In this document: positions 1 to 8,700 of the stretch, piece by piece
Layout: each line of letters opens with the position of its first letter
How positions within the stretch are numbered: position 1 is the first letter of the stretch
Assembly: GCA_034005145.1 (NCBI GenBank)
Contig: JAVEVH010000015.1
Span: forward strand, 1-14,760
From: JAVEVH01 sp034005145
GTDB lineage: Bacteria; Patescibacteriota; Dojkabacteria; SC72
Length of the DNA: 14,760 nt
Direction of reading: 5' to 3'
Made by a program: the position numbers and the translations under genes
The notes under the pieces: generated by a model
What the model saw: the letters and a program-made list of their open reading frames with translations, nothing else
Database searches by the model: none
What the model was told of the DNA's origin: nothing

Positions 1-578
1 TTCTTTTTTAAATCATCTACAGCAGCTATTAAGTTTCTACCACCTGCTATAGAGTCATACAGTATTCCAATTTTAATATCTTCGTGTATCTGTTTATTAT
101 TCTCTTCTGGTATATCTATTCTGTAGCTACATACTCTTCCACTTACACCTTTAATTCCTTTTTCATCTTTTACATGATGTACATCCATTACTGCGTATAG
201 TCTAGATTCAAACCCACTTCCTAGGAATGTATTTAGAAATGGTGATTGAGCAATTGGTTCTCTAATTAGCATAGCACTTAGTGCTTCTTTTTGGGGTATA
301 TATGTATGATTAATTGCTTTTTTAAATTCCTTAGTACTAGCTATTGTATATGTAGCAGCACATAGCTCTATTACTCTTTTCATACCTAAATGTAATCTAG
401 CAGGTATGAGGGTTCCATCTTTTTTCGTATGAGCAACTATTAATGATCTGGTTTGTTCAGATTGTATTACATTTATCTTAATATCATTAATATATTGGAA
501 TACTTTAAAAGAGGAGGGTAGTTTAATATAGGGGGTTTGTACACTGCCTTCTGAGGTTTTTTCCCAAGTAATTGGCAT
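1..578 (-). CDS. Hypothetical protein with weak phosphoribosyltransferase-like C-terminal stretch (partial)
   Basis: The frame is open from ATG at 578 to the left window edge (192 codons), so the C-terminus is missing. The start is supported by AAGGA seven bases upstream and by a promoter at 610-638. I do not recognise the family. Around residues 102-192 the layout recalls uracil phosphoribosyltransferase: a loop with SPFLNTFLGSGFESRL (112-127), then a hydrophobic strand and glycine loop ILYDSIAGGRNLIAAVDDLK (172-191), similar in spacing to the PRPP-binding strand-loop-helix (DPMLATGGS...AI..LK). The usual Asp-x-x-x-Thr-Gly-Gly is degenerate here (YDSIAGG), so enzymatic activity is doubtful. 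The N-terminal 100 residues match nothing I know. No signal peptide or membrane segment is visible, so it is probably cytosolic. It is the last of four minus-strand genes but appears to have its own promoter. Confidence 0.75.
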   Translation of the reverse strand, partial: MPITWEKTSEGSVQTPYIKLPSSFKVFQYINDIKINVIQSEQTRSLIVAHTKKDGTLIPARLHLGMKRVIELCAATYTIASTKEFKKAINHTYIPQKEALSAMLIREPIAQSPFLNTFLGSGFESRLYAVMDVHHVKDEKGIKGVSGRVCSYRIDIPEENNKQIHEDIKIGILYDSIAGGRNLIAAVDDLKK

Positions 579-609
579 AAAATGTCCTTATATATCTACT
601 TGGGATTAG

Positions 610-638
610 ATTGTATATGAAATGGGCAGTATGGTCAA
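610..638 (-). promoter_or_regulatory. Sigma-70-type promoter for the partial gene starting at 578
   Basis: On the minus strand, -35 TTGACC (633-638), a spacer of exactly 17 bases (616-632) and -10 TACAAT (610-615). Transcription would start near 603, giving a leader of about 25 bases before the ATG at 578. The -35 box abuts the stop codon of the preceding gene (639-641). Seen by eye; not tested. Confidence 0.6.
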
Positions 639-932
639 TTAGCTAATTTGGGAAGTTTCAGAATCTTCATCGTCTATGGTAAATGGTATTGCCATATTTA
701 AGAGTTCTTCTTTTTCTATTCCTAATCTCTCAGCATTATATTCTAAGCATGTATTTACAGTACCTTGAGGTACTCTTCCCTCTTCCTCAGCTTTTATCAT
801 TCTAGCAACAGCTTTTAATGTGTAAAACTGTCTCTGTTGCTCATTAGGTTTACCAAAGTTTACTTTATCGTTATGATTACTGTTATCTAAAAACCAATCT
901 TGGTTTCCATTTGCGTAGTAGATTACTGCCAT
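639..932 (-). CDS. Small hypothetical protein with one copy of the shared ~40-residue motif
   Basis: 97 residues, ATG start, TAA stop, no recognised family. The N-terminus (1-35) is rich in Asn, Gln and aromatic residues. Residues 41-84 form the fourth, most divergent copy of a motif shared with the two genes upstream: EEEG (49-52), then C-L (62-63), N-A (66-67), L70, I72 and L77. It aligns without gaps to the second copy in the 180-residue protein at 1305-1847. The C-terminus is acidic. There is no signal peptide or membrane segment, so it is probably a soluble helical protein. No Shine-Dalgarno site precedes the ATG, but a near-consensus promoter lies 31-59 bases upstream, with a small palindrome between its boxes. 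Function unknown; a regulatory or protein-binding role is only a guess. Confidence 0.75.
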   Translation of the reverse strand: MAVIYYANGNQDWFLDNSNHNDKVNFGKPNEQQRQFYTLKAVARMIKAEEEGRVPQGTVNTCLEYNAERLGIEKEELLNMAIPFTIDDEDSETSQIS

Positions 933-962
933 ATGTGTTTTATTTTAAAAATAATAAGGTTC

Positions 963-991
963 ATTATACCATTAGAATGGCTTTGTAACAA
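963..991 (-). promoter_or_regulatory. Strong promoter for the 97-residue gene, with a palindrome between the boxes
   Basis: On the minus strand, -35 TTGTTA (986-991), 17-base spacer, and consensus -10 TATAAT (963-968) preceded by TGG, an extended -10. The predicted start near 956 gives a leader of about 24 bases. The spacer holds the perfect palindrome CCATT-AG-AATGG (969-980), a possible operator. Confidence 0.7.
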
Positions 992-993
992 CA

Positions 994-1009
994 TCTTAAG
1001 GGGTTAAGA
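994..1009 (-). terminator. Small hairpin at the end of the 83-residue gene
   Basis: TCTTAA (994-999) and TTAAGA (1004-1009) pair around a four-base loop and overlap the TAA stop at 1004-1006. No U-tract follows on the minus strand, so termination is doubtful. Confidence 0.25.
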
Positions 1010-1255
1010 GAGATTGTCTGTTTCGGTATTTTCTTGTTCTTCTTTCTCTACTAACTGTGTAAGAGTATTAACATCAAGATTACTATCATCTTTTGCTATC
1101 CATATAGCTCTTTCATAATCAGATTTACTAAGGTGTCCTTTTTGAAAAAGTTCATATATAGTGGATAGCTCTTGTACTATTTGATGCTGATCATCTGTTA
1201 ATCGAGAATCAAATCGAAGAGGGGATATTGGGTCTACATCTGAGAGGTATGACAT
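1004..1255 (-). CDS. Small hypothetical protein with one copy of the shared ~40-residue motif
   Basis: 83 residues, ATG start, TAA stop, no recognised family. Residues 31-70 carry the motif common to this cluster: a helix STIYELFQ, then G40, S43, D-Y-E (46-48), followed by a second predicted helix and L60, V62. The Gly-x-x-Ser-x-x-x-Tyr-Glu core also resembles the turn in SHOCT-like domains, but the protein lacks a membrane segment and the length differs. The C-terminus (70-83) is acidic and polar. No Shine-Dalgarno site is visible; the start is supported by a promoter ending about 23 bases upstream. It lies 49 bases from the 180-residue gene and 71 from the 97-residue gene, all on the same strand. 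Soluble protein of unknown function. Confidence 0.72.
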   Translation of the reverse strand: MSYLSDVDPISPLRFDSRLTDDQHQIVQELSTIYELFQKGHLSKSDYERAIWIAKDDSNLDVNTLTQLVEKEEQENTETDNLS

Positions 1256-1284
1256 AGTCGTAAGTATTAATTTAATAACTCTAA

Positions 1285-1313
1285 AGTATACTTAGAATAT
1301 TTTACTATATCAA
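1285..1313 (-). promoter_or_regulatory. Promoter for the 83-residue gene
   Basis: On the minus strand, -35 TTGATA (1308-1313), a spacer of exactly 17 bases and -10 TATACT (1285-1290). The predicted start near 1278 gives a leader of about 23 bases. The -35 box lies inside the end of the preceding coding region. Confidence 0.6.
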
Positions 1314-1847
1314 TTCTGTACTCTTTTCGCTTTCTTTTTCGGAGGTTAGTTCTGATGTAAGCAGAAGTAATTGGTTACTAGTCATATTTACTGATTGGGC
1401 ATTTCTTCTTAAGCAGTGTTCATACTCTTTCTGTGAATACTCTCCTTCCTCTTTAAATTCATTTATTAATATTGCTGCTTCTAAGGCCTTTTTTAATTTG
1501 GAATGATTAAAAAGTGATACACTTATTTCTAGCTCCTCTGGGGTTATATCTAGAGATTGGGAATTTAAAAACAAACCTTTCTCATATTCATCTTCTGAAA
1601 AAACCCCTGTGTTTTTCCAATTAAGAATCCTTGAGGTAGCTTCTAGTAGATTGATAACGGTGTTATCAATTTTCTTTCTATTCATACCTACTTCTAAACT
1701 CTTATATTTCTCTTTATTATCATTATCTCTAGTTCTGTTCCTAAGTATAAAGAGGTTATCACTGGTAATCTGGTTCATGGTTTTTTCTAATCTTTTAGCC
1801 ATATTACTCCTGTCTTCTTTATTTGTAAGTTCTAAGACCTTTTTCAT
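1305..1847 (-). CDS. Hypothetical protein with two tandem copies of the shared ~40-residue motif
   Basis: 180 residues, ATG start, TAG stop, no recognised family. Residues 1-60 are basic and polar; 73-113 and 126-167 are two copies of the cluster's motif at a 54-residue period (G81/G135, S84/S138, EYE 87-89/141-143, N95/N149, QS 97-98/151-152, T102/T156). The tail is Ser/Glu-rich. There is no signal peptide or membrane segment. The start is uncertain: AAGGAG lies only about one base from the ATG at 1847, whereas the ATG at 1802 (Met16) has GGAG four bases upstream. A start at Met16 would shorten the protein to 165 residues without touching the repeats. It is the largest member of the three-gene family and may be closest to the ancestral duplicated form, but this is inference. 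Confidence 0.72.
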   Translation of the reverse strand: MKKVLELTNKEDRSNMAKRLEKTMNQITSDNLFILRNRTRDNDNKEKYKSLEVGMNRKKIDNTVINLLEATSRILNWKNTGVFSEDEYEKGLFLNSQSLDITPEELEISVSLFNHSKLKKALEAAILINEFKEEGEYSQKEYEHCLRRNAQSVNMTSNQLLLLTSELTSEKESEKSTELI

Positions 1848-1873
1848 TCTCCTTTTTTCTAATTAAGAACATG

Positions 1874-1879
1874 ATTATA
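1874..1879 (-). promoter_or_regulatory. -10 box for the 180-residue gene
   Basis: Consensus TATAAT on the minus strand, with TG just before it but no good -35 at 16-18 bases. The predicted start near 1867 gives a leader of about 20 bases containing AAGGAG. Confidence 0.4.
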
Positions 1880-1920
1880 CATTAAAAGACACTATAGGGG
1901 AGAACATTGGCTAATATTTT

Positions 1921-1929
1921 TGATATGAT
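1921..1929 (+). promoter_or_regulatory. Extended -10 promoter of the HAD gene, predicted near-leaderless
   Basis: TGATATGAT matches the extended -10 (TGnTATAAT with one mismatch). The expected start at about 1936-1938 coincides with the ATG at 1938, so the mRNA would be nearly leaderless. AGGA is present only one base before the ATG, too close to act as a normal ribosome site. Confidence 0.45.
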
Positions 1930-1937
1930 ATTAGGAT

Positions 1938-2630
1938 ATGAATGGTACTACCTTAGAACAAACAAAAAAGAGAGTAAGAGATGCTAAGGCATTTCTGTTT
2001 GATTTTGATGGTACATTGGTTAACTTAGATAAGTTAAATGTTGATTCCTTTAGTATTGTATTTAAAGAGATGTTTGATTTAGAGTTTACTAGAGAGGATT
2101 TTATGAAATATATCTCAGGTAGGGGTTCTAAGAATGGTTTGATAGAGTATTTAGAAGTAAATGGTATTAAAGAGTTTTCTGCAGAGGAGATTAATACTAT
2201 GTTTTACAAAAACAAAAAGAGATTGATAGAGGAGAGAATGGATGAGGAGATATATTTAATACAGGGTATAGAGGAATTTCTAAAACATTATGGTAATACA
2301 GGTAAAAAGATTCTAGTTGTAACATCATCTAGACAGGAGCATGTAGAGAGGATGTTAAGTCATTTTAAAGTATTTAAATACTTTGAAAAGGTTATAGATA
2401 GGAGTATGGTAGTGAGGGGTAAACCAGATCCTCAAGCATTTTTGGATGGTATTGAATATACGGGGTTTCATAGTAGTGAGTGTATTGCTTTTGAAGACTC
2501 TTTTTACGGTTTACAATCTGCTAAGGGTGCAGAGCTATTTACCATTGGTGTTTTAAATGATGGTTGGAATGATGATTTTGTATATCATTTAGCTGACTAT
2601 GTTGTTAAAAGTTATACAGAGTTGTTATAG
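1938..2630 (+). CDS. HAD-superfamily hydrolase, subfamily IA (beta-phosphoglucomutase/phosphatase-like)
   Basis: 230 residues, normal for subfamily I HAD phosphatases. All four motifs are present. Motif I FDFDGTLV (21-28) has the nucleophile D22 and general acid D24. Motif II is VVTSSR with T129/S130. Motif III is the lysine of GKPDP (K162). Motif IV is AFEDSFYG (184-191) with E186/D187 for Mg. Residues about 35-105 form the helical cap that sets the substrate. The family hydrolyses phosphate esters or moves phosphate within sugars (beta-phosphoglucomutase, phosphoglycolate and sugar-phosphate phosphatases); the substrate cannot be read from this sequence. No signal peptide, so cytosolic. It is divergent from the 180-residue gene (90-base gap) and separated from the giant gene by a hairpin and a promoter. 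The start is fixed because the next Met falls after motif I. Confidence 0.9.
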   Translation: MNGTTLEQTKKRVRDAKAFLFDFDGTLVNLDKLNVDSFSIVFKEMFDLEFTREDFMKYISGRGSKNGLIEYLEVNGIKEFSAEEINTMFYKNKKRLIEERMDEEIYLIQGIEEFLKHYGNTGKKILVVTSSRQEHVERMLSHFKVFKYFEKVIDRSMVVRGKPDPQAFLDGIEYTGFHSSECIAFEDSFYGLQSAKGAELFTIGVLNDGWNDDFVYHLADYVVKSYTELL

Positions 2631-2657
2631 GGTTGTTTTTTTATAAAAAAAACAATC
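2631..2657 (+). terminator. AT-only hairpin after the HAD gene
   Basis: TTGTTTTTTT (2633-2642) pairs with AAAAAAACAA (2646-2655) around a three-base ATA loop; adding G2632-T2656 and G2631-C2657 gives 12 pairs. It begins directly after the TAG stop. The stem is almost all A-T with no U-tract after it, so it is not a classic intrinsic terminator, though it may end or protect the transcript. Confidence 0.4.
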
Positions 2658-2675
2658 TATTTCTTCAGTTTGCTA

Positions 2676-2704
2676 TTGACTTTCCATTATGTTTGTGATA
2701 CTCT
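2676..2704 (+). promoter_or_regulatory. Promoter of the giant-protein operon
   Basis: -35 TTGACT (2676-2681). The -10 is either GATACT (2697-2702) with an extended TG at 2694-2695 and a 15-base spacer, or TACTCT (2699-2704) with a 17-base spacer. Either gives a leader of about 22-24 bases before the ATG at 2733, like the other genes here. The AGGG at about 2710 is too far upstream to be a ribosome site. Confidence 0.45.
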
Positions 2705-2732
2705 AAATTAGGGAAAATTTAATAGTAAAAAT

Positions 2733-5700
2733 ATGTTAAAAGAACTGCCTTTAAACAAGATAAAATGGACAGCTAGAATTTTTTTAGTCTCTAGCTTTTT
2801 TGTTCTTCTTTCTATAGCTTCTTCATATGCTCAAACAAAAGAGGTATCTTCAATAGAGGATTGGAATTCGGGGACATTTTCAAATATTAATCTTACACAA
2901 GAAGGTTTAGGTATAGAGTTAGAGGCTGATGGTTCATGGAATGCTCTAATGTGGAGGACTCCTGATAAAACTATTAGTGCCGGTGCAGCTTTTACTTCTG
3001 ATGGTACTCATGTTTATGTAATTAGAGGATTAGGAGATAATCTGTTTTGGAGATATACACCGAGTACTGATAGTTGGGAGAATCTAAGAAATCTTCCATA
3101 TGGTGTTTACTTGGGATCTGATCTTCAATATTTAAATGGTTATGTATATGCTATCTTTGGAGGCTATCAGAAGAAATTTGCAAGATATTCTATAGCGGAG
3201 GATAGCTGGGAGGTATTAGAGGATTATCCAGAGTTAGTGTATCAGGGTGCGAGTATGACTACAGATGGTACAAGTATATACTCTATTGCTGCTAATAATA
3301 CCCAAAACTTCTATAAATATACTGTAGAAACAGATAGCTGGGGATTGTTAGCAAGTACACCTGCCACTACAAGGGGAGGTGCTGATTTAGAGAGGGTTGG
3401 AGACTTCATATATACTCCTAGAGGAGTAAATACTACGACTTTTTATAGATATCAGATATCTACAAATACATGGTCTACTCTAGCTAATTTACCTGCTACT
3501 ATGAATGATGATGTAGATATTACTAATGCAAATGGATATATATATGTTGCAAGGCAGAATAATACGGCTAATTTTTATAAATACGAGATAGCTACTAATA
3601 CTTGGAGTGTACTTCCAGATGCTCCATTAACATCTAGATATGCTGGTGTTCAATATGTAAGCTCAGAGGGCTATATACTCTTTTTTAGAGGTAATGGGGA
3701 TAACAGATTATGGAAGTTTGATATTAATACAGATACTTTTATAGGGCCAGTAGATCCTCCTTCAACATTAAGTACTGGTTCAGATATGGTTTTTTACAAT
3801 GGAGATTTATATGTACTAAGGGGTGCTAATTCCACCACTTTTTATAAATACACTGTTGCTACTAATACTTGGGATACTTTAGCAAATAGTCCTGCTTCTT
3901 TTAATGATGATGTTAGGGGTTTTACTGCAGGAGCATATATATATTTTTTAAGAGGAAGTAATAATAATAACTTTTATAGATATAATGTTGCTTCAAATAC
4001 TTGGGAGACATTGGCAACTTCACCTGCTAACTCAAGATATGGAAGTGCAATAGCTTACCCGGGATCTGGTAATTACATTTATGTAACCAGGGGTGCTACT
4101 ACAAGTGATTTTTGGAGATATGATACAACTACAGATACCTGGGATACCTCAATTGCGAATTTACCTACTGGTATAGTTGCTTCTTACGGTTCTACTCTCT
4201 TATCTGATGGCACTGATATATTCTTTACTGCAGGCATTGGGGTAAAAAGGATGTTTAAGTATACAATTCTTACTGATAGTTGGGAGGAGATATCTCCTTT
4301 GCCCTTTTCTCCATATTACGGTACTGATACTACCTATGATGGTAATGGACATATACTTGCACTGGCAGGAAACTATAAAACTGATTTATGGGAATACAGT
4401 ATATCGGGAAATAGTTGGAGGAAGTTAGGAGCTTTCTCTCCTCTTGGTCCAACAGAGATAGGGAACTGGACAGGAGCTTCTGTGGTTACGGATAATAGTG
4501 GAACTATATATGTTAGTAGGGGTGGTGCAAGGCCGGAGATTTTAACATATACAAGAAATATTGATGATTACAAAAACTCTGGAATATGGTACTCTCCAAT
4601 TTATAATTTAGAGTATGTTGATAGTTGGACATCTATATCTGTAACTGAAGTACTAGCGGGTGATTCTGCAACGATAATTGAAACAAGAGGTAGTGAAGAT
4701 GGTGTAACTTGGGGTAATTGGACAGAGATATCTGGAGGAAATATTGCTTCTGAAGAGAGGAAGTTTTTACAGATAAGGGTGACCTTAATTTCCTCTTCTG
4801 ATGGTAGTCAAACTCCTACGGTAGAAGAGATTTCTATAGAATACGCTTCTGATATTAATCCTCCATCTTCTGTTACAGGAGGGCAAGGCTTCTCCCAGGA
4901 GGTTGCCGGTGTTGAGTTAGAAGAAACCGAGGAGTACACATTTCTTAATCCAATGTTTACATGGGAGGAGTCTACTGATTCAGAAACTTCTGTCTTAGGC
5001 TATTATGTATATTTCGGTAGTAATGCAAGTGCTAATCCTGTAGATGATGGAGCATTTCAGACTTCTAATTCATATACGGTTAATAAGGCAATTGATGTTG
5101 GTACAAACTATTTAAGGATAGTAGCAGAGGATATTTTAGGTAATCGTAGTAATGCGTCGTTAGTTTTTACATACATATATCAAGGAGTAGGGCCATATCT
5201 TTCTTTAGAGGTAGATAATGAGAATTTGGATGGAACACTAGAGGAGGTTCAGGGTGTAGATGATGGTATTAAGTTAGAGAATATTTCGGGAGGTTTTTGG
5301 TTACAAGAGAGATTAGCACTTCCTCTTACTAATTTAGGTTATGGTGCTAAAAATATTGCCTATATATCTGATAGTAACAAGCTATTTATTCCATCTGGGA
5401 TGAATAATAGGTTCTTTTCATACAGTATTACAGATAATGTATGGACTGAGTTAGCTACTGCTCCAAATACAATCTACTATGGAGGTGGCGTAGTGGGAGG
5501 GCCTGATGGGTATATATATGCTATGAGGGGTAACAACTCTACAGATTTCTGGAGATACAGTATTGCTAATAATACTTGGGAGACCTCAATTTCAAGTGTT
5601 CCACTTACAGTTGGATATGGTGGTTCTATGGTATTTGATGGAAAACAGTATATTTATGTACTAAGGGGTAATAATAGTGATTTCTTCTGGAGATATGATA

Positions 5701-8700
5701 CATTCTCAGATACATGGGAGAGTTTAAGAAAGGTAGATTTCGGTGCTCCTGTTGATAATGTTAATAACAATGTATATACAGATGGTAGTCTAGCAATAGA
5801 TAGGGTAAACCAACTAATATATGCTACTCAGGGTAACTATCTATCGGGTTTTTCTGTGTATGATATTAATACGGATACTTGGACCATTTTGCCATCTACC
5901 CCTATGTTGCCTAACCAAGGTAGCTCTATAACCTATTATGCTAAAACAAATAGTATCTACTATACAAATGGTAACTATACTCCAAATGTTTTTAGATATG
6001 ATATTGATGTGCAAGAATGGTATGAGATTAGTTCTGTGCCTACAGATTTTCGATATGGAGGAGGAATACATAATGTAGGTGATGATCTTTTTGCTATTCG
6101 TGGTGGTAATACAAATGGTTTTTATAGATATGATATCGAGAAAGATTCTTGGTCTGTACCAAAAACTGGAATTTTTGGTAGGGAATTCGAAGGGTCTACA
6201 CTATTTAATACATACTATGGTTCAGATATATTAAGGGGAGATGGTAACAACTTCTATATGATGCGTGGATATTATGGTGATCAATTTATTCGTTGGAATG
6301 AACAAACAGGTCAGACTACTAGGTTAGCAAATCTGCCTGTTGGTTCATATCAAGGAGGAAGTATGGGGTATGATTCAGTAAATAACAAGATATATCTTAC
6401 TGGAGGGGTTTATGATAGAGGGTTCTTTGTTTACGATATAGAGAGTAATACATGGACGGAGGAAAGTGATGATAAGTTACTTCTTGCTGCAAGTAATGGA
6501 TCCTCTATGGCTTATGATGGCTCACAATATATGTATTTAAACAGAGGTGGAGGTACTAATACCTTCTATAGATATGATACTCAGGGTGATGCTGGTAGTA
6601 GGTGGAGTTCTATGACAAATATTGCGTCAACGGTATCCTACGGTTCAGAGCTTCTATTAAAGGAAGGGTATATATACACTCTAAGAGGGTATAATAGTAA
6701 TCCTAATCCATTCTATAGATATGATTTATCTTTAAATCAGTGGGATAACTCTTTAACATCTTTACCAAGTAATGTTAGCTATGAGAGTTTCTTAGCAGAT
6801 GGTAATGATGGTAATTTCTACGCTATTAGAGGAGGTAATACTTCAGAATTCTATAAATACTCATTGAGTGGAGATACATGGACAAGGTTGCCGGATTTTC
6901 CTGGACAAATAAATGTCGGAGGTGCTGGAGAAAGTAATATGAGAAATTCAATATATGTAGTCTCTGGTAATGGAACTAGTACATACTCTGATGCGTTATA
7001 TACATACATTATCGAAAGCGAAGATTCAGGGTTTGTACAGGAGGGTGAATATATATCTGAGGTACATGACTTAACTTCTGTTTATAGATGGGGGGATATA
7101 TATGTAGAGGCTGATATTGAAACTAATTCTAACATATCAGTAGAGACTTCTACTTCACAAGACTCTATAGAATGGAATGATTGGACTCCTGTTTCAAGAG
7201 AGAGAATTGTAGAGGGTGGATATATGTATAAGATAAATTCTCCTGCTTTTAGATATCTTAAAATAAGGTTTACTCTTCTAAGTGGGGATGGTATTAATAC
7301 TCCATTGCTTAGTGGATATAAGATTAACTATTACCAAGATTTATTAGCGCCTTCTAATCCTGAAAGTGCAGGGCTTCAGACTTTTTCTGAGCAGGGAGGA
7401 GAGAGTATATCTTCTGATACTTGGTATAACCATAGTAATCCATATTTTGAGTGGGCAGAAGATGAGGAGGTTTTAGGTGCTACTGATGGAGTTAATGGTT
7501 CTGGTGTTTCTGGCTACTATGTATATTGGGGGGAAGAAAGTGATGCTATTCCTTCTGAGGATGGAGTATTACAAGATACCAATACTTTCTCTCCAATTGA
7601 TTTAGTTGATTCTACAACATATTACCTTAGAGTACAGAGTGTTGATAATGCTGGAAATACATCTGAAGAGGTATGGCAACCATTTATTTATAAATATGAT
7701 TCCTCACCACCAGGGGAAGTTCAAAGTCTTAGTGCAGATCCAGGTGGATATACATCTAATAATAATTTTACATTTAATTGGGAAGATGCAATTACTGAGG
7801 GTTCTCCAATAGAAGAGTATTGCTATATAACTGGTGTTGGACAGGAACAATCAGAAGAGATATGTATCGAAGATACTGCTATAAGTGATATTGTAGCTTA
7901 TAAAGTAGGAACAAATATGTTTAAGGTTAGAGCTAAGGATGCTGCAGGTAATTTTGGAGAGTATAGTTCTGTACAATACTTCTATGTAGATTCTGAGAAT
8001 GCACCTGCTCCTCCTACTAATTTACAGGTAACTCCTCAAAACAGTACTGCTAACTCTTTTGGTTTCTCTTGGGATCCACCATTAGTAGGTACATACTACG
8101 GTTCACAATCTAACCTCTCTTATCTGTATAGTGTAAATGCTCTACCTACAGAACATAGTACCTCTCAAACAAGTCTTAGATATTTAAATCCAGGAGCATA
8201 TGCTACATTACCCGGTGAGAATGTTTTCTATATTGTATGTAAGGATGAGGCTGGGAATGTTAATTACAACGATTATACCTCTGTAAGTTTCTTTGCTAAT
8301 ACTGTTGCTCCTGGAATTCCTATTAATGTAGAAATCGCTGATGTTTCAGTTAAGAGTAAATCTAGTTGGAGATTAGCAGTATCTTGGGATGAACCTGATG
8401 ATCAGGGTAGTGGTGTCGCAGGATATCAGATATACAGGTCTATAGATGGTGAGAACTTTTTTATGCACTCCTTTACTAGTGGTTCATCTTTAGTAGATAG
8501 TAAATTAATACAGATGACTTACTACTATAAAATTAAGGCATGTGATAGTACTAATAATTGTGGTGCTATGTCTGAGGTTGTCTCCCTATATCCTGATGGT
8601 AGATATATAGAGCCTGCTGAGTTAATAGTAGAGCCAATAATTTCAGGTGTTACTCCTAAAAAGGCTTCTGTATCATGGATTACAGCTCGAACAGCAGATT

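Larger units (their letters stand above)
681..1631 (-). repeat. Four copies of a novel ~40-residue protein motif across three genes
   Basis: The copies are encoded at 1509-1631 and 1347-1472 (both in the 180-residue protein), 1046-1165 (83-residue protein) and 681-812 (97-residue protein). The shared pattern is hydrophobic helix, G, x, hydrophobic, S/P, x3, Y/V, E/N, x2, L/I, x2, N/A, A/S, Q/E, x, L/V, x, I/M, x4, L. The best-conserved core is G-x-h-S-x2-[ED]-Y-E. The first half resembles SHOCT-type two-helix elements, but the conserved NAxxL half does not. Similarity is at protein level only; the DNA copies have diverged. Confidence 0.65.

Noticed and set aside
1848..1937. Riboswitch or other structured RNA between the divergent genes
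   Set aside because: The 90 bases are accounted for by two promoters and very short leaders, with no stable stems seen.
3006..7016. CRISPR-like or satellite DNA repeats in the giant gene
   Set aside because: The regular spacing is at protein level (44-47 residues); the DNA copies are diverged and in frame, as expected for kelch-like repeats.
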